Positions 58,467 through 64,000 of a stretch of 64,000 nucleotides of DNA are shown piece by piece; positions within the stretch are counted from its first letter, which is position 1; each line of letters starts with the position of its first letter. The position numbers were made by a program, and so were the translations under genes. Under the pieces are notes generated by a model. It did not search any database and was not told where the DNA came from. It saw only the letters and a program-made list of their open reading frames with translations. Origin of the DNA: Aquabacter spiritensis (GTDB lineage: Bacteria; Pseudomonadota; Alphaproteobacteria; Rhizobiales; Xanthobacteraceae). The stretch spans positions 1 through 64,000 of the forward strand of contig NZ_SMAI01000019.1 of NCBI RefSeq assembly GCF_004346185.1. Direction: 5' to 3'.

Positions 58467-60695
58467 CTATCGCCGACCGCCGAGGAAGGTGTCGACAAAC
58501 CAGCGGTCGAGGGTCATGGGCTCCTGCTGGCGCGGCGCCTGGCCCTGCGGCAGCGTGCCGACGACCGCCGCCGGCGCCTCCTCGGGGACGGCGCCGGGAA
58601 AGCCGAACCCGGCGAGCGTCGGCCCGCCACCCGGCAGACTCGCCACCGGCACGCCCTGCAAGGCGGATTTCATGTAGCGGCTCCAGATCTCGACCGGCAG
58701 ATTGGCGCCCGAGGCCTTCTTGGTGGGCGAGGCATCGTCATTGCCCAGCCAGACCGCGGTGACGAGGCGCGCGGTATAGCCGACGAACCAGGCGTCGCGA
58801 TAATCCTGCGAGGTGCCGGTCTTGCCGGCGGCCTCCCAGCCGGGCAGATCGGCGCGGCGTCCGGTGCCGGTGAGCAGGGTTTCCTGGAGCATCCGGTTCA
58901 TCATCCCGGCATATTCCGGCGCGATCACCCGTCCGGGACCCGAGGCCGAACGGGAATAGAGCATTTTCCCGTCGGCGCCGCGCACGCTCTCGATCACATA
59001 AGGGATCACGCCGATGCCGCCATTGGCGAACGGCGCATAGGCCGAGGCGAGTTCCAGCACCGAAACCTCGGATGTGCCGAGCGCGATCGACGCGTTGGGT
59101 TCAAGCGGCGAAGCGATGCCGAGGCGCCGCGCCGTCGCCACAACCGCTTTCGGGCCGACTTCCAGCACCAGGCGGACCGACACCGTGTTGAGCGAAGCGG
59201 CGAGCGCCTGCTGCAGCGTGACGGGGCCGCGATAATCGTGGGTCGAATTCTCCGGACGCCAGCCCTTGAGCTGGATCGGCGCATCCTCGCGCACCGTGTC
59301 GGGCCGCAGACCGCGCTCCAGCGCCGTAAGATAGATAAAGGGCTTGAAGGCCGAGCCCGGCTGACGCCGCGCGGTCACCGCGCGGTTGAACTGGCTCTCC
59401 TCATAGGACCGGCCGCCGATCAGCGCCTTCACGGCGCCGTCGGTATCGAGCGAGACCAGTGCGCCCTGCTGCACGCCGAACTTGCCGCCGGATTTCCCCA
59501 GCGTCTCGGAAAGCGCGGCCTGCGCCTGCGCCTGCATGGCGCCGTCGATCGTGGTGCGCACCGTCACGTCGCCGGAGAGTTCGCCGACATAGGAATCGAG
59601 CTGCTCCACCACCCAGTCCGCGACATAGCCGATCGAGCCGGGGGCCGAAGGTGGGGCGACGACGCCCGGCCGGGCCAGCGCCGCAGCCTGCATTTCGGGG
59701 GAGATGAACTTCTGCTCGCGCATCGCGCCGAGCACCAGCGCCGCGCGCTCCTGTGCGGCGGCGAGATTCCGCGTCGGGGCGAGGCGGGACGGGGCGTTGA
59801 CGATGCCGGCGAGCATCGCCGCCTCGGCCAGGGTCACCGTGCGTGCCGATTTGCCGAAATAGCGCTGCGCCGCCGCCTCCACGCCATAGGCGCCGGCGCC
59901 GAAATAAACCCGGTTCATGTAAAGATCGAGGATCTCGGCCTTGGTGAATTTCTGCTCCAGCCAGAGCGCGAGGACCACTTCCTGGATCTTTCGCGAGAAA
60001 GTCCGCTCCTGGGTCAGGAACAGGTTTTTGGCGAGCTGTTGGGTCAGCGTCGAGCCGCCCTGACGGACACGGCCGGACACCATATTGGCAGCGAGCGCGC
60101 GCGCGAGCCCCAGCGGATCGAGCCCCCAATGGTCGTAGAAGCGCCGATCCTCGATCGCGATGAAGGCATTGGGCAGATAGGCCGGCAATTGCTTCAGGGG
60201 CACGGCCGCCCCGCCCATGTCGCCGCGCGCCGCCAGCGGCTGACCGTCCGCCGATTGGATCAGGATGGTCGGGGGCCGCTTCGGCACCATCAAAGTGTGC
60301 ATCGGCGGCAGCTTCGACGCCTCGAAGGCAACCAGGCCCGCCGCCGCGATCCCCGCCCACAGGCCGAGAATGAGACACCATTTGACCAGCCAGAGGAGCG
60401 GGCCGCCGCGCCGACGGCGGCGGGCCGGGGCGCGCTTCGGCTCGGCCTTGCCGCGGCGCGGTGCGGCGGCTTGGGCCTTCCCGCCGGCGGAGCGGCTGCG
60501 TTGAACGGTGTGCGCCACCGCGCTCCTTTCGCTGTCCTCCGGGCGATGCTCCGCCCGGGCGCGGCGCTTCGGCCGCTCGTCCACCCGCGGCCCGGCAGCA
60601 CGATCGCCTTCCTGGAGGCGAATGTCGAACAGCGTCTCGGGCCGTTCGAGAACGGGTTCCCGCCGCGTGTCTTCGTCCCGTCCTCGCCACGCCAT
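58467..60695 (-). CDS. Class A penicillin-binding protein
   Basis: This 742-residue bifunctional enzyme polymerises and cross-links peptidoglycan. It has a long basic cytoplasmic N-terminus (about 1-98), one membrane segment (99-124), a GT51 transglycosylase domain (Glu182 in IEDRRFYDHWG; QGGSTLTQQ) and a transpeptidase domain with S448-A-F-K, S501-L-N and K625-T-G. It is of the PBP1A/PBP1C type. The start is ATG at 60695, with GGAAG upstream; ATG at 60713 lacks a ribosome site. The 247-base gap after it to the next gene holds no further gene. Confidence 0.92.
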   Translation of the reverse strand: MAWRGRDEDTRREPVLERPETLFDIRLQEGDRAAGPRVDERPKRRARAEHRPEDSERSAVAHTVQRSRSAGGKAQAAAPRRGKAEPKRAPARRRRRGGPLLWLVKWCLILGLWAGIAAAGLVAFEASKLPPMHTLMVPKRPPTILIQSADGQPLAARGDMGGAAVPLKQLPAYLPNAFIAIEDRRFYDHWGLDPLGLARALAANMVSGRVRQGGSTLTQQLAKNLFLTQERTFSRKIQEVVLALWLEQKFTKAEILDLYMNRVYFGAGAYGVEAAAQRYFGKSARTVTLAEAAMLAGIVNAPSRLAPTRNLAAAQERAALVLGAMREQKFISPEMQAAALARPGVVAPPSAPGSIGYVADWVVEQLDSYVGELSGDVTVRTTIDGAMQAQAQAALSETLGKSGGKFGVQQGALVSLDTDGAVKALIGGRSYEESQFNRAVTARRQPGSAFKPFIYLTALERGLRPDTVREDAPIQLKGWRPENSTHDYRGPVTLQQALAASLNTVSVRLVLEVGPKAVVATARRLGIASPLEPNASIALGTSEVSVLELASAYAPFANGGIGVIPYVIESVRGADGKMLYSRSASGPGRVIAPEYAGMMNRMLQETLLTGTGRRADLPGWEAAGKTGTSQDYRDAWFVGYTARLVTAVWLGNDDASPTKKASGANLPVEIWSRYMKSALQGVPVASLPGGGPTLAGFGFPGAVPEEAPAAVVGTLPQGQAPRQQEPMTLDRWFVDTFLGGRR

Positions 60696-60942
60696 GGTGC
60701 TTCCGCCCGCCATTGGTTCGAGCAGACCTGAAAGACCTTCAATGCGGCCGTTTAAGGAGGAGTTAACGGCCACCCGGCGGCACATGCCAGAGCGCGGCGG
60801 GCTTACGGCCGGGTGTGGCGCGCGGGCGACACGCCGGCACTTCCGGCACCGGCTTGGACGTAGCGGCAAGCGGTAACAGATTTGTCACGGCTCTGTCATA
60901 CGCGGCCGATACGCCGGAAGGATCGGGACGGGGGACTTCCAG

Positions 60943-61695
60943 ATGCAGCCGATCTTGCGCGCCGAGAACGTGCACAAGTCGTTCGACAAGACGCACATTC
61001 TGAAGGGGGTGAGCTTCCAGATCGAAGAGGGCGACCTCGTTTCGATCATCGGCCCCTCCGGCTGCGGCAAGTCCACGCTGCTGCGTTGCCTGAACGGCCT
61101 GGAAACCCTGGATTCCGGCATGATCGAGGCGTGCGGCGTGCGCCTCGAGCGCAAGCCCGGCGCGCCCGAGGTCCCCGGCGAGGTGGCCCACCGGCTGCGG
61201 CGCAATGTCGGCATGGTATTCCAGCAATATAATCTCTTTCCCCACAAGACCCTGCTCCAGAACGTGATGATGGCACCGATGGTCGTGAAGGGCACCAAGA
61301 AGGAGGAGGCCGAGGCGAATGCCGAGCGCCTGCTCAAGAAGGTGGGCCTGTACGAGCAGATGGACCGCTACCCGATCAACATGTCCGGCGGCCAGCAGCA
61401 GCGCGGCGCGATCGCCCGCGCGCTCGCCATGGCCCCGAAGATCATGCTGTATGACGAGCCGACCTCGGCGCTCGATCCCGGCCTCGTCGACGAGGTGCTC
61501 GACGTCATGAAGGAGCTGGACGCCGAGGGGATGACGCAGATCGTCGTCACCCACGAGATGCGCTTCGCGCGCGATGCCTCGGACTACATCATCTATATGG
61601 AGAAGGGCGATATCGTCGAGATTTCCGACGAGGACGAGATCTTCGAGAACCCGAAAGATCCGCGCACCCGCCAATTCCTGCATCGCTTCGCCTGA
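60943..61695 (+). CDS. Amino-acid ABC transporter ATPase
   Basis: This 250-residue ATPase of the GlnQ type has Walker A GPSGCGKST (about 36-44), Q-loop region GMVFQQYNLFPHKT, signature MSGGQQQRGA and Walker B IMLYDEPTSALDP. It is followed 34 bases later by a fused binding protein-permease and forms a two-gene importer with it. The 'RGA' after QQQR, in place of the common RVA, is a small deviation. Confidence 0.93.
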   Translation: MQPILRAENVHKSFDKTHILKGVSFQIEEGDLVSIIGPSGCGKSTLLRCLNGLETLDSGMIEACGVRLERKPGAPEVPGEVAHRLRRNVGMVFQQYNLFPHKTLLQNVMMAPMVVKGTKKEEAEANAERLLKKVGLYEQMDRYPINMSGGQQQRGAIARALAMAPKIMLYDEPTSALDPGLVDEVLDVMKELDAEGMTQIVVTHEMRFARDASDYIIYMEKGDIVEISDEDEIFENPKDPRTRQFLHRFA

Positions 61696-61729
61696 CCCCC
61701 TTCCCGTCGGACCTGAACCGGGGATCGCC

Positions 61730-63247
61730 ATGCGCTTCGCCCTCGCCGTCCTTTTGACTCTACTCTCGCTCGGCCAAGCCCTGGCACAGAGCCCCCCGCC
61801 GGCCACCAGCACCCCGCTGCGCTATGGCGGGGACAGCACCTCCGGCGCGCCCTACACGTTCAAGGATCCCGCTGATCCGGACATTACGGTCGGGTTCGAA
61901 GTCGACATCATGACCCAGCTCGGGATCGAGATCGGGCGCAAGACGGTATTCGTCCAGAACGACTGGAGCAATCTGATCCCCGGCCTCAATGCCGGACTCT
62001 ACGATGCGGTGATCAACGGCCTCGAAATCACCGCCGCGCATCAGGCGGCGGCGGATTTCTCGATCCCCTATTACGTCACGTTCGGCCAGATCGTGATCCG
62101 GCGCGGCGACGCCGACGTCCCCGACATCGCCGCCCTGCGTGGCAAGAGCGTCGGGACCCTCAAATCGAGCCAGATGGAATATGTGCTGCGCAGTTTCGGC
62201 GGCATCGACGTGCGCAGCTACGAGGAGGAAATCGACGCCTATTCCGACCTCAAGCTGAAGCGCATCGACGCCACCGTGATGGATTTTCCGATCGCGGTCT
62301 ATTACGCGCAGCCGGACCGCGAACTCCAGTTCACCGGCGCTCCGGTCGGCCGCATCGAATACGGCATTGCGGTCAAGAAGGGCGGCAATCCGCAGCTTCT
62401 CGCGCAGATCAATACCGGCCTGTCGCAGATGATCCAGGACGGCGAGATGCGCAAGATTCTCGACCGCTGGGGCATCTGGACGCCCATGATGGCGCAGTTT
62501 ACCGGCGATGCCAGACCGATGCAGGCGCAGCCCGACGCCTACAACCATTTCGTCGAGGCGACCCAACCCCAGGGCTGGCAGGCCCAGCTCGAGCGCTATA
62601 TGCGCTTCATGCCCCAATTGCTGTGGGCCGCCGTGATGACCATGGAGATTTCGATCCTCGCCATGTTCATTGCCGTCGGCCTCGGCGCCACGCTGGCGCT
62701 GTGCCGGGTCTATGGCGGCGTCTGGCTCGACCGCCTCGCCCAGGTCTATATCGAAGTGGTTCGCGGCACGCCGCTGCTGATCCAGGTCCTGTTCATCTAT
62801 TACGGCCTGCCCAAGATCGGCATCCAGCTCGACCCGTTCATCGCCGGCGTGCTGGCGCTCGGGCTGAACTATGCCGCCTACGAGGCGGAGAATTACCGCG
62901 CCGGTCTCCTCGCCATCCCGCGTCACCAGATGGAGGCGGCGATCGCACTCAACATGACCGAGCGCCAGTCGCTGCGCCATGTCGTGATCCCGCAGGCGGC
63001 GCGCATCGTGCTGCCGCCCACCACCAACGACTTCATTTCGCTGATCAAGGATTCGTCGCTGGTCTCGGTGATCTCGCTGGTCGAACTGACCAAGACCTAT
63101 GAGCTGATCTCGACCACCTATTACGACTATTTCGGCACCGGGCTCCTGGTGGCCGGCATGTACCTGCTGCTCGGCCTGCCCTTCGTGCGCCTCGCCAAAT
63201 GGGCCGAGCGCCATGTCAGCCGGGGCATGACGCGCACCACGAAGTGA
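61730..63247 (+). CDS. Fused amino-acid binding protein and permease
   Basis: This 505-residue protein joins an N-terminal signal (MRFALAVLLTLLSLGQALAQ), a family 3 binding domain (about 25-255: YDAVINGLEITAAHQAAADFS, LKRIDATVMDFPIAVYYAQ) and a C-terminal permease (about 295-500: VRGTPLLIQVLFIYYGLPK, EAAIALNMTERQSLRHVVIPQAARI). Binding and permease domains in one chain are known in GlnP-type systems but are less common in alphaproteobacteria. The start is ATG at 61730. With the ATPase it is a complete minimal importer. Confidence 0.9.
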   Translation: MRFALAVLLTLLSLGQALAQSPPPATSTPLRYGGDSTSGAPYTFKDPADPDITVGFEVDIMTQLGIEIGRKTVFVQNDWSNLIPGLNAGLYDAVINGLEITAAHQAAADFSIPYYVTFGQIVIRRGDADVPDIAALRGKSVGTLKSSQMEYVLRSFGGIDVRSYEEEIDAYSDLKLKRIDATVMDFPIAVYYAQPDRELQFTGAPVGRIEYGIAVKKGGNPQLLAQINTGLSQMIQDGEMRKILDRWGIWTPMMAQFTGDARPMQAQPDAYNHFVEATQPQGWQAQLERYMRFMPQLLWAAVMTMEISILAMFIAVGLGATLALCRVYGGVWLDRLAQVYIEVVRGTPLLIQVLFIYYGLPKIGIQLDPFIAGVLALGLNYAAYEAENYRAGLLAIPRHQMEAAIALNMTERQSLRHVVIPQAARIVLPPTTNDFISLIKDSSLVSVISLVELTKTYELISTTYYDYFGTGLLVAGMYLLLGLPFVRLAKWAERHVSRGMTRTTK

Positions 63248-63252
63248 CGGGA

Positions 63253-63274
63253 CCGACCGGCCTCGGCCGGTCGG
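63253..63274. terminator. Hairpin between the ABC importer and the thiolase gene
   Basis: CCGACCGGCC at 63253-63262 is complementary to GGCCGGTCGG at 63265-63274. It lies between two convergent genes and can stop transcription from either. No T-run follows. Confidence 0.6.
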
Positions 63275-63318
63275 CCCGCCGACGACCGGCGGCAGCCCGT
63301 GGACGCCGCCGGTCTCGC

Positions 63319-64000
63319 TCACTTCACGCGTTCGAGCACGCTCACATAATTGGCCACCGCAGCGCCGCCCATATTGAAGATGCCGGCGAGCTTGGCGCCG
63401 TCGATCTGCATGTCGCCCGCCTCGCCCATCAGCTGCATGGCGCACAGAACGTGCATCGAGACGCCGGTGGCGCCGATCGGATGGCCCTTGGACTTCAGCC
63501 CGCCCGAGGGATTGACCGGCAGCCGCCCGCCCTTCTGGGCGATGCCCTCGCGCACCACCTTGTAGCCTTCGCCCGGCTTGGCGAGGCCCATCGCCTCATA
63601 TTCGATCAGCTCGGCCACGGTGAAGCAGTCGTGGGTCTCGACGAGGTCGAGATCGTCGAGCGTGAGCCCGCCGGCCTCCAGCGCCTTCGCCCAGGCACGG
63701 CGCGCGCCCTCGAAAGCGACCGGGTCGCGGCGCGACATGGGCATGATGTCGTTCGCCTGGGCGCGGGCGCGGAAGGCGATGCCGCGCGCCAGGCTCTCGG
63801 CCACGTCCGGCGCCGCGATCACCAAAGCGGCGGCGCCGTCCGAGACCAGCGAGCAATCGGTGCGGCGCAGCGGGCCGGCGACATAGGGGTTCTTCTCGGA
63901 GATCGTGTTGCAGAACTCGAAGCCGAAATCCTTACGCATCTGCGCGAACGGGTTCGCAACGCCGTTCCGGTGGTTCTTCGCGGCGATGTGCGCCAACTCC
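63319..64000 (-). CDS. Thiolase, C-terminal part (cut by the window edge)
   Basis: About 226 C-terminal residues of a thiolase-superfamily acetyl-CoA acetyltransferase of the SCP-x-like group are visible: CSLVSDGAAALVIA, ETHDCFTVAELIEYEAMGLA, SGGLKSKGHPIGATGVS (active-site His) and FNMGGAAVANYVSVLERVK. The reading is open at 64000, so the N-terminal half with the nucleophilic Cys lies outside the window. It would act in beta-oxidation or ketoacid breakdown. Confidence 0.9.
   Translation of the reverse strand, partial: ELAHIAAKNHRNGVANPFAQMRKDFGFEFCNTISEKNPYVAGPLRRTDCSLVSDGAAALVIAAPDVAESLARGIAFRARAQANDIMPMSRRDPVAFEGARRAWAKALEAGGLTLDDLDLVETHDCFTVAELIEYEAMGLAKPGEGYKVVREGIAQKGGRLPVNPSGGLKSKGHPIGATGVSMHVLCAMQLMGEAGDMQIDGAKLAGIFNMGGAAVANYVSVLERVK

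Overview
The window is about 64 kb of GC-rich DNA from an alphaproteobacterium, most likely of the order Hyphomicrobiales (Rhizobiales). The basis is the stand-alone F1 ATP synthase operon atpHAGDC without F0 genes, the block proA-nadD-rsfS-rlmH-envC-ctpA, many ABC transporters, and strong third-position G/C bias that produces long antisense reading frames. The genus cannot be named from the sequence alone.

Layout. 0-5.2 kb: atpHAGDC on the minus strand, ending in a hairpin terminator. 5.4-8.3 kb: a polar amino-acid ABC transporter (binding protein, two permeases, ATPase). 8.7-14.5 kb: housekeeping block for proline synthesis, NAD synthesis, ribosome maturation and cell-wall processing. 14.7-15.6 kb: a small exported FG-GAP protein. 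15.8-25.4 kb: one co-directional arsenic and phosphate operon: an orphan PstS, an ArsR-ArsC fusion, the Acr3 arsenite pump, the GAPDH plus ArsJ arsenate-efflux pair, a complete PhnDCEE-type transporter and a second, glutaredoxin-type ArsC. An inverted repeat and a palindrome lie just upstream. 25.4-25.9 kb: a non-coding hairpin-rich stretch. 25.9-33.8 kb: a LysR regulator divergent from a giant glycine-rich autotransporter. 33.9 kb: initiator tRNA-fMet. 34-42 kb: trmJ, icd, a Kef-type antiporter, trpS, an alpha/beta hydrolase and murJ.

42.3-55.6 kb holds a GntR-controlled catabolic cluster: an alpha/beta hydrolase resembling 2,6-dihydroxypseudooxynicotine hydrolase, an HpcH/HpaI aldolase, two tandem PuuE-like polysaccharide-deacetylase-fold hydrolases around a fumarylpyruvate-hydrolase-like enzyme, a full Liv-type ABC importer, an amidase with a tiny translationally coupled upstream partner, and a DadA-type D-amino acid dehydrogenase. 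Its logic is import of a nitrogen-containing compound, hydrolysis of ring or side-chain amide bonds, C-C cleavage, then aldol cleavage; the substrate is unknown. An orphan binding protein follows at 55.8 kb.

56.8-58.4 kb carries a RhiA-like protein and a 107-residue unknown protein, divergently oriented around an AT-rich regulatory region. The right end has a class A penicillin-binding protein, an amino-acid ABC ATPase with a fused binding protein-permease, and a thiolase cut by the window edge.

The best candidates for an undescribed system are the arsenic/phosphate operon, with its fused regulator that lacks cysteines in the DNA-binding domain, and the Liv-linked catabolic cluster.
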